This document shows positions 1 to 8,387 of a stretch of 63,738 nt of DNA, in pieces. The stretch is from JACQFZ01 sp041485885. Lineage in GTDB: Bacteria > Pseudomonadota > Gammaproteobacteria > Acidiferrobacterales > Sulfurifustaceae. Location: assembly GCA_041485885.1 (NCBI GenBank), contig JBGPKL010000015.1:1-63738 (forward strand), read 5' to 3'. The notes beneath the pieces are model-generated. The model did no database searches. It was not told the origin of the DNA and saw only the letters and a list, made by a program, of their open reading frames with translations. A program made the position numbers and the translations under genes. Position 1 is the stretch's first letter, and every line of letters starts with the position of its first letter.

Positions 1-1
1 C

Positions 2-139
2 TTCACCTCGGTGCCCGATCTCAAGCGAAAGCTCATGCGCTACATCCGTCACTACAATAAACAACCCAAGCCCGTGAAGTGGAAGTACTTCGATTCATCG
101 CGTCGAATCACTCCCGAATCAATTGTTACGGGCCACTAG
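2..139 (+). CDS. IS630-family transposase, C-terminal end (runs in from outside the window)
   Basis: The frame is open from the first bases and stops with TAG at 139, giving 45 residues. They include KLMRYIRHYNK, VKWKYFDSSRRI and a short tail. This resembles the C-terminal end of IS630/Tc1-mariner-type DDE transposases, where a YIRxYN segment lies after the last catalytic residue. The catalytic domain is outside the window, so activity cannot be judged. No clear terminal inverted repeat is visible after the stop; the next 140 bases hold a dispersed repeat and the ribosome-binding site of the next gene. The family call is good, the subgroup is not determined. Confidence 0.75.
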   Translation, partial: FTSVPDLKRKLMRYIRHYNKQPKPVKWKYFDSSRRITPESIVTGH

Positions 140-167
140 TTTAGCTGTTCTATTCAGTCGTAATATC

Positions 168-235
168 TGGACCCCCGCTTTTGCTGGGCAGGATGCCCGA
201 ATGCCGCGAAGCGCAGGACGCGCGAGAGCGGCCGC
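168..235. repeat. Dispersed GC-rich repeat of the GAATGCCGCG family
   Basis: The segment holds CGAATGCCGCGAAGCGCAGG followed by ACGCGCGAGAGCGGC. Related words occur near 9850-9890, inside the integrase pseudogene (43750-43801, reverse strand) and inside the MITE copy at 45764-46027. No coding potential is apparent. Confidence 0.55.
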
Positions 236-279
236 GGGGGTGACCACGCGTTTCGCATCGCCACGTTAGGAGAACTCTC

Positions 280-1398
280 ATGACATCGCGAACCTCCCCA
301 CCGTTTCGCGCCGACCACGTCGGCAGCTTTTTGCGGCCGAAAGAGTTGCTCGACGCGCGCGAACGATTTCAGCAAGGCGCGAGTTCGCGCGCGGCGCTGC
401 GCCAAACGGAAGACAAGGCGATCCGCGAGATCGTGCGGTTCCAAGAAGACCTCGGTCTGCACGGCATCACCGACGGCGAATTTCGGCGCACGTACTTTCA
501 CATCGATTTTCTGGAGCAACTCGCGGGTGTCGAGACACGTGGCGGAATCGCCACGCACTTCAAGAGCGCGAGCGGCGAGGTGGATTTCGCTCCGCCGGTG
601 ATGCATGTGACGGCAAAAGTGCGGCATGTGAAACCGATCCAGGTCGACGATTTCAAATTTCTGAAATCCGTCACGAAGCGCACACCGAAGGTGACGATTC
701 CTTCGCCGACGATGTTGCACTTTCGCGGCGGTCGCGCTGCCATCAGCACGGAAGCCTACCCGGATCTCGACGCGTTTTACCAAGACGTTGCGGATTCCTA
801 TCGTGCCGAGTTGAAGGCGCTCGCCACCGCCGGCTGCACCTACGTGCAGCTCGACGATACCAACCTCGCCTATCTGTGCGATCCGAAAATGCGCGAGGCG
901 GCGAAGCAGCGTGGCGACGACCCGAACGAATTGCCGCATCGCTACGCGCGGCTCATCAACGCCGCCATCGCCGACCGACCGGCCGGCATGACGATCTGCA
1001 CGCACCTTTGCCGCGGCAACTTCAGGAGCGCGTGGGTCGCGGAAGGTGGATACGAACCGGTGGCGGAGGTTTTATTCAACGAGCTCAAGCTCGACGGTTA
1101 CTTTCTCGAATACGACGACGCGCGCTCCGGCGGTTTCGCGCCGCTGCGGTTCGTGCCGAAAGGAAAGACCGTCGTCCTCGGATTGGTGACGACCAAGGTG
1201 GGTGCGCTCGAATCCAAAGACGATCTCAAGCGCCGGATCGACGAAGCGGCGCGTTACGTGCCGCTCGAACAGCTTTGCCTCTCGCCGCAATGCGGCTTCT
1301 CCAGCACCGTGCACGGCAACGAGATCGAACGCGAGTCGCAAGCGGCGAAACTTCGGCTCGTCGTCGAAACCGCGCGCGAGGTTTGGGGCGCGGGCTGA
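280..1398 (+). CDS. MetE-like cobalamin-independent methionine synthase family protein (short, C-terminal-domain type)
   Basis: This 372-residue protein matches the catalytic (C-terminal) barrel of cobalamin-independent methionine synthase, without the N-terminal half of the roughly 750-residue MetE. It opens with the typical RADHVGSFLRP. The four expected zinc ligands are visible: His242 and Cys244 in THLCRGN, Glu277 in FLEYDD, and Cys338 in SPQCGFSS. Such short proteins (YxjG/YxjH-like) transfer methyl groups to thiols, but the methyl donor is often unknown and need not be methyl-tetrahydrofolate. The ATG is preceded by AGGAGA at good spacing. The gene lies alone before a palindromic repeat, then an acyl-CoA ligase gene on the same strand. 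Family call is strong; physiological substrate is not known. Confidence 0.88.
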   Translation: MTSRTSPPFRADHVGSFLRPKELLDARERFQQGASSRAALRQTEDKAIREIVRFQEDLGLHGITDGEFRRTYFHIDFLEQLAGVETRGGIATHFKSASGEVDFAPPVMHVTAKVRHVKPIQVDDFKFLKSVTKRTPKVTIPSPTMLHFRGGRAAISTEAYPDLDAFYQDVADSYRAELKALATAGCTYVQLDDTNLAYLCDPKMREAAKQRGDDPNELPHRYARLINAAIADRPAGMTICTHLCRGNFRSAWVAEGGYEPVAEVLFNELKLDGYFLEYDDARSGGFAPLRFVPKGKTVVLGLVTTKVGALESKDDLKRRIDEAARYVPLEQLCLSPQCGFSSTVHGNEIERESQAAKLRLVVETAREVWGAG

Positions 1399-1476
1399 GT
1401 ACCGGAACATCAGCTCCCCACCCTAACCCTCCCCCACGCGCGGGGGACGGAATGGCGAAGGGGCAGTGGAAAAAAA

Positions 1477-1535
1477 TGTAGGGTGCGCCCTGCGCACCAC
1501 TCATCGACAACGTGGTGCGTGGGACGCACCCTACA
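1477..1535. repeat. TGTAGGG palindromic repeat, copy 1
   Basis: This is a near-perfect inverted repeat of about 59 bases running from TGTAGGGTGCG to CGCACCCTACA with GTGGTGCGTGGGACG in the right arm. Transcribed, it would fold into a long hairpin. Very similar units occur at 4638-4692, 6679-6737, 18047-18106 and 35947-36001. A separate GC hairpin (about 1431-1446) lies just before it. Confidence 0.85.
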
Positions 1536-1569
1536 TCTACATCTCTGACATTCGAGAACGAGTCCGTTC

Positions 1570-3117
1570 GTGCTGACGATGGGAATGGCGCTACAGCGAG
1601 CGGCGGCGCTGTACGCGAGCCGCCCCGCCATCCTCGATCGCGAAGGGGACATGACGTGGTCGCGGTATGTCGAGCGGATCGCGCGCGCCGCCGGAGTGCT
1701 AAAGACGCTCGGCATCAACCCCGGCGATCGCTTCGGCATCGTCAGCCATAATTCGTTTCGTCACGCCGAGCTGATCAACGCCGGCTACTGGCTCGGCGCG
1801 GTGCCGGTGCCGGTGAACTTTCGGCTCGCGCCTCCCGAGATCCGCTACCTACTCGATGACGCGCAGTGTCGCTTGCTCGCGCTCGAAGACCGCTTCGCTC
1901 ATTGGCTCGATGCCGACGCGTTCGCGCCGTGGCGCGAGAAAGCGTTGTACGTCTCGTCGAAGCCGGCCGACACGCGTTTGCCGCAATACGAATCGCTCCT
2001 ATCGAAGACCGAACCGTTGCCGCTTCACGAGGCGACAGCGGACGACGACGCGATTCTGTTTTACACCGGCGGCACCACCGGGCGCAGTAAGGGCGTGCGC
2101 TTGACGCACGCCAATGTGATCTCGAACGGCGTGCAACTGGCGACCGCGATGTGCGCATCCGCCGATGACCGCTTCCTGCACGTGTCGCCGATGTTTCATT
2201 CGGCGGATCTCTTAGGCACCGCCTTTACGCTCGTCGGCGGTGCGCATGCGTATCTGAGCGACTTCTCTGGGAAGAATTTGCTGCAAGCGATCGAAAACCA
2301 CCGCATCACGGCGTCCATGCTGGCGCCCACGATTATCATCATGACGTTGCAAGAACCGGAGTTCGATCGCTTCGACCTGACGAGCATGCGCTTGGTGTTT
2401 TACGGCTCGGCGCCGATGGCGGTCGAATGGATCAAACGCACGATGGAGAAATTTCCGAACGCCGGCCTGCAACAAGGATACGGCCTGACCGAAACCTCGC
2501 CTATCCTCACCACGCTCACGCCCGAGGATCACCGGCGCGCGCTCGCGAGCGGCGATCACGAGCTGCTGCGCTCGGTCGGCAAACCGCTGCTGCACGTCGA
2601 GCTGCGCATCGTCGATGACGCGGACCGGGAATTGCCGGTTGGCGAGATCGGCGAAATCGTGGTGCGCGGGCCGAACGTTACGAAGGGTTACTTGGGATTG
2701 CCGGAACAGAACGCAAAGGCGTTTCGCGACGGCTGGTTTCACACCGGCGACGTCGGCCGGCTCGACGCGGAGCACAATCTTTATCTCATGGACCGGTTGA
2801 AAGACATGATCATCACCGGGAGCGAGAACGTTTACTCCGCGGAAGTCGAGGCGGCTTTGTACAAGCATCCGGGCGTGCATGAAGTCGCGGTCGTCGGCGT
2901 GCCGGATGAGAAATGGGGCGAGGCGGTGTTCGCGGTGATCGTTCCGGCGCCCGGTCACACGTTGACGGAAGCGGAGATGATCGAACATTGCCGTAAATAC
3001 ATCGGCGGCTACAAGATTCCGCGGCGCATGGCGTTCGTCGAGGCGTTGCCGAAGAGCGCGATGGGTAAAATTATAAAAGCCGAGTTACGTCGGGTGTACG
3101 CAAAATCGGTCAAATAG
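1570..3117 (+). CDS. AMP-forming acyl-CoA synthetase (ANL superfamily)
   Basis: This 515-residue protein is expected to activate a carboxylic acid with ATP and join it to CoA. ANL motifs appear in order: the P-loop-like YTGGTTGRSKG near residue 165, YGLTETSP near 305, GWFHTGDVG near 390, the hinge region DRLKDMIITGSENVYSAEVE near 410, and the C-terminal catalytic lysine in PKSAMGKIIK near 503. Length is normal for medium- or long-chain and aryl acyl-CoA ligases. The frame opens with GTG at 1570 (GAGAACGAG upstream); an in-frame ATG at 1579 is an alternative start. It converges with the DpgC-like gene, so a shared pathway is suggested but unproven. The acid used cannot be read from the sequence. 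Confidence 0.88.
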   Translation: MLTMGMALQRAAALYASRPAILDREGDMTWSRYVERIARAAGVLKTLGINPGDRFGIVSHNSFRHAELINAGYWLGAVPVPVNFRLAPPEIRYLLDDAQCRLLALEDRFAHWLDADAFAPWREKALYVSSKPADTRLPQYESLLSKTEPLPLHEATADDDAILFYTGGTTGRSKGVRLTHANVISNGVQLATAMCASADDRFLHVSPMFHSADLLGTAFTLVGGAHAYLSDFSGKNLLQAIENHRITASMLAPTIIIMTLQEPEFDRFDLTSMRLVFYGSAPMAVEWIKRTMEKFPNAGLQQGYGLTETSPILTTLTPEDHRRALASGDHELLRSVGKPLLHVELRIVDDADRELPVGEIGEIVVRGPNVTKGYLGLPEQNAKAFRDGWFHTGDVGRLDAEHNLYLMDRLKDMIITGSENVYSAEVEAALYKHPGVHEVAVVGVPDEKWGEAVFAVIVPAPGHTLTEAEMIEHCRKYIGGYKIPRRMAFVEALPKSAMGKIIKAELRRVYAKSVK

Positions 3118-3129
3118 CTTCTGGTTGAT

Positions 3130-3151
3130 CCCTCTCCCGGAGGGAGAGGGG
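3130..3151. terminator. CCCTCTCCC hairpin between convergent genes
   Basis: A perfect 9-base stem, CCCTCTCCC with GGGAGAGGG, closes a 3-base loop between two convergent stop codons. There is no run of T after it, so if it ends transcription it would be imperfectly intrinsic. The same hairpin core occurs in other dispersed repeats of this window, so it may simply be a repeat. Confidence 0.5.
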
Positions 3152-3161
3152 AACTAGATCC

Positions 3162-4595
3162 TTAGCGCGCGAGTCGGCGCTGCTTCGCGTTCCAGTGAAA
3201 TTCCAAGTTGGCGATCAACTGATCGCTCAAGTGGCACAGCGCCTGCTCGTACGCGTAGACCGCCATGTAGTTGCGGAACACCTCGAGCGGTTCCGTTTGC
3301 ACGCGCATGGCTTTGCGATTGCCGCCCGCGCTGATCATGCCGGAGCCGACAGCGCTTGCGACGATACGGTCGATAGCCTCGTCCATCGCCTCGCGCGGCA
3401 CGACTTCGTTCACGATCATGCGCGCCTCGGGACTCTCGGCCGGAAATTTCTTGTCGAACATGATGCCCGCGCGCGCTTGGCGCTCGCCGACGAACCGCGG
3501 CAGGCGCAGATTCGCGCAACCCGGAATGATCCCTTCTTTGCGCGCGGGCAAGTTGAAATACGAACCGGCCTCGGCGATCACGTAGTCCATCACCAACAGC
3601 AATTGGCAGCCACCGCCGATAGCGAACGCGTCGACGACGGCGGTCCAAGGTTTCTCCAGCGTGTTTTCCGGCTGCTCCGGGTCGAAGTCCTCAAGCGCGT
3701 GGCCGCGGTAGAGTTTGTTGACGAGTCCCATGTCCCGCACGATGTAGAAGAGATACGGGAGCTTGCCGTAGTAAACCTTCGTCAAGTTGAGACCGGCGTT
3801 GAAAACGCGGCGACCCTGGTAGCGCGGATGATCGACGAAATCGCCGCGCAGCACGCCGGTCTTCAAACCCGGATGCAGCAGAACCAAATCCACCGCGACC
3901 TCTTGCGGACCGAGCGTCTCCTGGTCTTCCGCGTTCAAATATTTCGGGTGCTTCAAGTACACGAAGCCGGTCTCCCCGCGCGCCTCGACACGCGCGGAAT
4001 CGAGATCCACCACGCCGTCGCGCTGGAAATCTTTCAAGCGCTGTAATGCTTCGGCGGTCGGCCGCAACATGCTGTTGATCATGTGCAGGCCGGGTTTCTG
4101 CGCGGTCAGGAGTTGACTGATCAAACAACCTTGAAAAATTTCGAGGCCATCCTTGTCCGCCTGCATGCGCTCCATCTCGCGCTGCACGTCGGCGCGCGTC
4201 GGCACGAGGCCGGGCCAGAGCGTCGCGACTTTATAGACCAAGTCGTCGACGCGGATATGCCGCGCGTAGTTGTCGGTGAGCCTTGCGTAGATCGCCTCGC
4301 GATGCGCACGGGCGAATCGCCGGCAAAGCTCCGTCGCGAGAGTGACCAGCGTTTCGCCGGCGGCCTTCTCGGCGACGTTGCGCTTGGAGCGAAGCGGCAG
4401 CGTGTCGAGCATCTTCCAGCCGCGGCGAATGAGTTTGCCGGCGGCTTCGCCGTCGCCGTCGAGACGATCGGAACCGGCGGCGTCGGCAAACTTTAGCCCT
4501 TCGACGCCGCTCAACCAATCCAAAACGTCGCCTGTCGCTAGACCGGCGACGCCAAGACGCTCTCGGTGTTGATTTGCGAACAATGCGTCGCTCAT
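3162..4595 (-). CDS. DpgC-like crotonase-fold protein (putative arylacetyl-CoA dioxygenase or enoyl-CoA hydratase/isomerase relative)
   Basis: The protein has 477 residues from the ATG at 4595; the frame stays open upstream, but this start follows GTGAG at good spacing and begins MSDALF. The first 200 residues are a helical region. The rest is a crotonase domain with RVFNAGLNL (about 263), AFAIGGGCQLLL (about 323) and LPARKEGIIPG (about 349). The length, the N-terminal helical domain and the LPAxKEGIIPGxANLRLxRF stretch match DpgC, the cofactor-free 3,5-dihydroxyphenylacetyl-CoA dioxygenase of glycopeptide-antibiotic producers, better than ordinary 260-residue hydratases. No DpgA, DpgB or DpgD partners are present. 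It converges on an acyl-CoA ligase. Fold is confident; the oxygenase activity is inference. Confidence 0.72.
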   Translation of the reverse strand: MSDALFANQHRERLGVAGLATGDVLDWLSGVEGLKFADAAGSDRLDGDGEAAGKLIRRGWKMLDTLPLRSKRNVAEKAAGETLVTLATELCRRFARAHREAIYARLTDNYARHIRVDDLVYKVATLWPGLVPTRADVQREMERMQADKDGLEIFQGCLISQLLTAQKPGLHMINSMLRPTAEALQRLKDFQRDGVVDLDSARVEARGETGFVYLKHPKYLNAEDQETLGPQEVAVDLVLLHPGLKTGVLRGDFVDHPRYQGRRVFNAGLNLTKVYYGKLPYLFYIVRDMGLVNKLYRGHALEDFDPEQPENTLEKPWTAVVDAFAIGGGCQLLLVMDYVIAEAGSYFNLPARKEGIIPGCANLRLPRFVGERQARAGIMFDKKFPAESPEARMIVNEVVPREAMDEAIDRIVASAVGSGMISAGGNRKAMRVQTEPLEVFRNYMAVYAYEQALCHLSDQLIANLEFHWNAKQRRLAR

Positions 4596-4637
4596 AGGAA
4601 ACTCACTTGATAAAGTCGGCTCCGACTCATGCAAAAA

Positions 4638-4692
4638 TGTCGAGTGCGCCATGCGCACCGATCAACAACGTGGTGCGTGGGACGCACCCTAC
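4638..4692. repeat. TGTAGGG palindromic repeat, copy 2 (eroded left arm)
   Basis: The right arm, GTGGTGCGTGGGACGCACCC, is identical to copy 1. The left arm has changed (TGTCGAGTGCGCCATGCG). It lies upstream of the DpgC-like gene and directly beside the MITE-like element at 4718. Confidence 0.75.
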
Positions 4693-4717
4693 TCATATTA
4701 CCATCTCAAAAATCCCA

Positions 4718-4881
4718 TGTAGGGTGGGTGGAGCGAAGCGCAACCCACCAAAATATTACTTTGTTGTTGCTGCCCAGGGTGCAACGAAATCTGTTGCACC
4801 CGTTCAGCGGCGCGCATGCACGTTAAGTGCATGCGCGAAATCTCCGCTTCACCCGCCGCTCGCGCGGCTGCACCCAACCTA
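4718..4881. mobile_element. MITE-like element with TGTAGGG/CCTACA ends, copy A (164 bp)
   Basis: The element runs from TGTAGGGTGGGTGGAGCG to GGCTGCACCCAACCTACA, with imperfect terminal inverted repeats and a central hairpin GCGCATGCAC/GTGCATGCGC. A second copy in opposite orientation lies at 45764-46027 and matches almost throughout apart from an insertion. It holds no open frame of note. No transposase is encoded; mobilisation by another enzyme is inferred from its structure. Confidence 0.72.
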
Positions 4882-4902
4882 CATCTGGCGGTTTTTCATG
4901 CA

Positions 4903-5406
4903 TTAAGCGTTGAGCACCGGCAGCGGCGGAATATCGGTCGGTCCGATGTCGACGCCTTGTTGCGACAAGAGCGTCGTGATCTGCCCGCGATGATGCGTCT
5001 GGTGATTGTACATCTGCGTAACGAGCACCCAGCGCGGCTGCGTTTGGGTGAACCCGTACGTCCCGCTCGTCCACGTCATCGGCTCGTTCAGCCATTGCGC
5101 CGTCACGCCCGCGGCCCAATCGAGAATATCGCGATCCATCGTTTCACGCGCGGCACGCAGCTCCACAAAGTCGGCGTACAGGTCGACACCGATCGATTTC
5201 ACCTCGTAGGCGTTGCCGTTGAATCGCGACAACCATAAGCGATCGCCCAGGAGGAGATGATCGAGCGTCCGATGGATAGACTTGAAGAACGCGCCGCGAT
5301 CGCGCTTGCGCTCTTCGTCGGAGAGCTTCGCGCACGCGACGTAGAGCTTCTCGTTCATCCAGCGGTTGTACTCCGCCATCAACTGCGCATAGCCGCCCGT
5401 GTACAC
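4903..5406 (-). CDS. DinB-family protein
   Basis: This is a four-helix-bundle protein of the DinB/YfiT-like putative metalloenzyme group. With the start chosen here it has 167 residues and shows the three-histidine metal site: His50 in TLDHLLLGDRLWLSRF, and His135 and His139 in MYNHQTHHRGQ. I chose the GTG at 5406 because GGAGGAGG lies just before it; a TTG at 5418 would add four residues but would place that Shine-Dalgarno sequence inside the gene. It starts 17 bases after the glutathione S-transferase stop, so the two are probably one transcript. Some relatives are thiol-dependent S-transferases, which would suit this neighbour, but the substrate is unknown. Confidence 0.85.
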   Translation of the reverse strand: MYTGGYAQLMAEYNRWMNEKLYVACAKLSDEERKRDRGAFFKSIHRTLDHLLLGDRLWLSRFNGNAYEVKSIGVDLYADFVELRAARETMDRDILDWAAGVTAQWLNEPMTWTSGTYGFTQTQPRWVLVTQMYNHQTHHRGQITTLLSQQGVDIGPTDIPPLPVLNA

Positions 5407-5422
5407 AGCCTCCTCCAACGTT

Positions 5423-6094
5423 TCAGCGCAACAGCGCGTAGGCGCCGCCTTTTTCCAATGCGCGCTTGTACGCCGGCCGCGCGTGGATGCGTTCCAGAAA
5501 CGCCCAGAGCTTCGGCCGGCTGCTGTCCAGACCGGCGCGGACGCTGGCCGCTTCCAGCGGAAAGCTCATTTGAACGTCCGCGACGGTAAAATCATTTCCT
5601 GCGAACCAAACGCTCTTGCCAAGCTCGGCTTCCATGTAGTCGAGATGCAGCTTGATATTCGGCTCGATGAACGTGCTCTTCGCGCGGCGCGCGATCGCGC
5701 GGGCGATCGGGCGGACGAAGAACGGCGCCGGCGCTTTCTCGACCCGATCGAACACAAGCTTGAACAGCAGCGGTGGCATGGCCGAGCCTTCGGCGTAATG
5801 CATCCAATAGGTGTACCGCAGTCGTTCCGGCGTCCCCGCGGCGGGCACGAGCTTGGCGCCGCCGTGCTGTTGCGCCAGATATTCGAGAATCGCGCCGGAC
5901 TCGGCGAGCGTCAGCGCGCCGTCGGTGATCACCGGCGACTTGCCGAGTGGGTGCACCGCGCGCAGCGAGGGCGGCGCGAGACTGGTGTTCGGGTCGCGCT
6001 GGTAGCGCTTGACCTCGTATGGAACACCAAGCTCTTCGAGCATCCACAGCACGCGCTGCGAGCGGGAGTTGTTGAGATGATGGACGACGATCAT
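5423..6094 (-). CDS. Glutathione S-transferase family protein
   Basis: The 223-residue protein has an N-terminal thioredoxin-like domain (about 1-80), with the glutathione-site serine region NSRSQRVLWMLEELGVPYEV, the cis-proline segment GKSPVITD, and LAESGAILEYLA, which contacts the gamma-glutamyl group. An all-helical C-terminal domain follows. It would conjugate or reduce electrophilic substrates with glutathione in the cytoplasm. It is the first gene of a two-gene unit with the DinB protein. Upstream is the remnant of a methyltransferase gene on the same strand. The exact class and substrate are not evident. Confidence 0.9.
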   Translation of the reverse strand: MIVVHHLNNSRSQRVLWMLEELGVPYEVKRYQRDPNTSLAPPSLRAVHPLGKSPVITDGALTLAESGAILEYLAQQHGGAKLVPAAGTPERLRYTYWMHYAEGSAMPPLLFKLVFDRVEKAPAPFFVRPIARAIARRAKSTFIEPNIKLHLDYMEAELGKSVWFAGNDFTVADVQMSFPLEAASVRAGLDSSRPKLWAFLERIHARPAYKRALEKGGAYALLR

Positions 6095-6135
6095 GTGTGC
6101 TCCTTGTTATTGGCGTCACGCTTCGTGACGATACC

Positions 6136-6650
6136 TTACGCTTGGAACTTGGCCGCGACATACAGCGTCGGACCGGTAAGCTCGGATTCCTTCAATTCCT
6201 TGTTGTCGAACATTCCGACAACGCGAAACTCCTTGCACTCTAGCAAATGCTCGAGCTCAGCGGGGAAGAACATTCGATAGCGACAGAAATCTTCCACGGG
6301 CGATTCGCCATCGATGCGCCAGACGCGTTTTCGAATTAACTGCTGCGCGCGCCGATCGAAGCTGTAGAAAGACGAAGCGGTGGCGTTGAAGTCCGGCGAT
6401 TCGATCTTGCGTTCCCGAAACTCTTGAAAGCTACCGCCGGGAAGAAACGCGGCGACATTATCCAGATCGACGAGGACAGGACGTTCAAATCGCGCGCCGT
6501 GCCGCAGCCCATGTCGAGCATCGATGACGGCGCTTGACCGACATATCGCTCGAACATTCTGACATACATGTTGGGCGTGGCCTCGTCGGGCTCCGGATAC
6601 ATCAATTCGTAAAGCTCGGGCCGCGATAAAGTAAGTTTTTGACGCTCTGG
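6136..6650 (-). pseudogene. SAM-dependent methyltransferase remnant (frameshift and internal deletion)
   Basis: Two reading frames on the minus strand together resemble a class I methyltransferase. The upstream part reads LSRPELYELMYPEPDEATP, then SSMLDMGCGTARDL, which is the SAM-binding glycine motif. It then jumps in another frame to RPVLVDLDNVAAFLPGGSF and continues to a stop at 6136 with FRVVGMFDNKELKESELTGP near the end. Roughly 80 residues expected between the glycine motif and the LDxxNVAAF stretch are missing. The 5' end runs towards the palindromic repeat at 6679, so the start is probably lost. It is unlikely to make a working enzyme. Confidence 0.75.
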
Positions 6651-6678
6651 TCCACGTTGTGATCTAACGCTCGTTGGA

Positions 6679-6737
6679 TGTAGGGTGCGTCCCACGCACC
6701 ACGTTGTCGATGGGTGGTGCGCAGGGCGCACCCTACA
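6679..6737. repeat. TGTAGGG palindromic repeat, copy 3
   Basis: This unit has the same arms as copy 1 but in the opposite orientation. It abuts the 5' end of the methyltransferase remnant. The stretch from 6740 to 6895 before purT shows nothing further that I recognise. Confidence 0.85.
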
Positions 6738-6895
6738 TTTAATTATTTGGCGCTGTCGTCCCTGCGGCGGGCTCAACCCCGGTAACGGCTCAGGCGGCGG
6801 ATCGGGTTCAACGCCGCGCGATGAGTCTACGTTGAACGGCCATTTTCGGCGACAATGTGAATCCTGTCATTACCGAGCTGACGACCGCCGTTACC

Positions 6896-8101
6896 ATGCC
6901 AAGCCGCATCGGAACACCGCTGTCCCCTTCCGCCACGCGCGTCATGCTGCTCGGCGCCGGGGAGTTGGGCAAGGAAGTCGTCATCGCGTTGCAACGTCTG
7001 GGAGTCGAAGTCATCGCCGTCGATCGTTATAAAGACGCGCCGGGACATCAGGTTGCTCATCGCAGCCACGTCATCGACATGACCGACGCGAAACAACTGC
7101 GCCAGTTGATTGAGCGCGAGCGCCCGCACCTGGTGGTGCCGGAGATCGAAGCGATTGCGACCGACGCGTTGATCGACATCGAGCGCGAGCGTATCGCCGA
7201 GGTCATCCCGACCGCGCGCGCGGCGCAGCTCACGATGAACCGTGAAGGCATACGCCGCCTCGTCGCGGAAACGTTGAAGCTGCCGACGTCGCCGTACCAA
7301 TTCGCCGAGACCTTACCCGATCTCGCCGCCGCGATCGGCAACGGCATCGGCTATCCGTGCGTCATCAAACCGATCATGTCGTCGAGCGGGAAAGGGCAAT
7401 CAGTCCTCAAGTCGTCCGATGACCTGATGAAGGCGTGGCACCATGCCCAAACCGGCGCGCGCGTGAAGCAGAATCGCATGATCGTCGAAGGCTTCATCGA
7501 TTTCGAGTACGAAATCACGTTGTTGACGGTGCGCGCGGTCGGTAAATCGGGAGTAGTCGAGACGTTCTTCTGCGAGCCGATCGGGCATATTCAAATCAAC
7601 GGCGACTACGTCGAGAGCTGGCAACCGCAGCCGATGTCGCCGGCGGCATTGGCGAAGGCGCGCGAGATCGCGGCGCTCGTCACCGGCGACCTGAGCGGCC
7701 GCGGTATTTTCGGCGTCGAGATGTTCGTGAAGGGCGATGAGGTTTGGTTTTCCGAAGTCAGCCCGCGCCCGCACGATACCGGCATGGTCACGATGTGCTC
7801 GCAGGTGCAAAGCGAGTTCGAGCTGCACGCGCGCGCGATATTGGGCCTGCCGGTCGATACGCGCTTGCGTGAGCCAGGCGCATCGGCGGTAATTTACGGC
7901 GGCCTCGAGGCGCGCGGGATCGTGTTCGAGCAAGTCGCAAAGGCGCTGGAGGTCCCGCAATCCGATCTACGATTGTTCGGCAAACCGGAGTCGCACTTGA
8001 AGCGCCGCATGGGCGTGGCGCTGGCGAACGGCCCCGACATTACTGAAGCACGGCTGCGCGCAAAGCTCGTCGCCTCTCGGATCAAACCCGTGAAGATGTA
8101 G
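6896..8101 (+). CDS. purT: Formate-dependent phosphoribosylglycinamide formyltransferase (GAR transformylase 2)
   Basis: PurT uses ATP and formate to formylate glycinamide ribonucleotide, the third step of purine synthesis, independent of formyl-tetrahydrofolate. The protein has 401 residues from the ATG at 6896, close to the 392 of E. coli PurT. It begins RIGTPLSPSATRVMLLGAGE and is an ATP-grasp protein: N-terminal domain with LLGAGELGKEV, then PCVIKPIMSSSGKGQS, then IFGVEMFVKGDEVWFSEVSP and HDTGMVT. The frame is open to a GTG at 6857, but the later ATG aligns with the known N-terminus. It stands alone, with no other purine gene nearby. Confidence 0.95.
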   Translation: MPSRIGTPLSPSATRVMLLGAGELGKEVVIALQRLGVEVIAVDRYKDAPGHQVAHRSHVIDMTDAKQLRQLIERERPHLVVPEIEAIATDALIDIERERIAEVIPTARAAQLTMNREGIRRLVAETLKLPTSPYQFAETLPDLAAAIGNGIGYPCVIKPIMSSSGKGQSVLKSSDDLMKAWHHAQTGARVKQNRMIVEGFIDFEYEITLLTVRAVGKSGVVETFFCEPIGHIQINGDYVESWQPQPMSPAALAKAREIAALVTGDLSGRGIFGVEMFVKGDEVWFSEVSPRPHDTGMVTMCSQVQSEFELHARAILGLPVDTRLREPGASAVIYGGLEARGIVFEQVAKALEVPQSDLRLFGKPESHLKRRMGVALANGPDITEARLRAKLVASRIKPVKM

Positions 8102-8141
8102 AGCCGATGGCTGCATCAATGCATTCTGAAATAGAGGCAAC

Positions 8142-8387
8142 ATGAAGACGTTGCTGCGGGTGCTCGTAGTAACCGCGCTATCGCTCATTGCGAGTCACGC
8201 GTCCGCGCAAGACGAGCCGCTATGGGAAAAATTGCGCGCGGGCGGACACGTTGTTCTCATGCGACACGCGCAAACCACGCCCGGCGGACCGAGCGGTTTT
8301 CGCATCCTCGGACGCCTCGAACCCGAGGCGGTCCTCGCCGATCCGCCAGGCCGCGAACGCCGACGCGTTCTTCCTCAGTATCTTTGA
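8142..8387 (+). pseudogene. Histidine-phosphatase (phosphoglycerate mutase-like) remnant, N-terminal part only
   Basis: The frame starts with a signal peptide (MKTLLRVLVVTALSLIASHA) and continues to WEKLRAGGHVVLMRHAQTTP, which is the catalytic RHG-type motif (RHA here) of the histidine phosphatase superfamily, common in exported phosphatases. After about residue 50 the similarity ends and the frame closes at 81 residues, where family members have about 180. I see no continuation in the other two frames. Probably a truncated gene; a small exported protein cannot be ruled out. About 215 bases follow before the next gene with no feature I can name. Confidence 0.62.
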
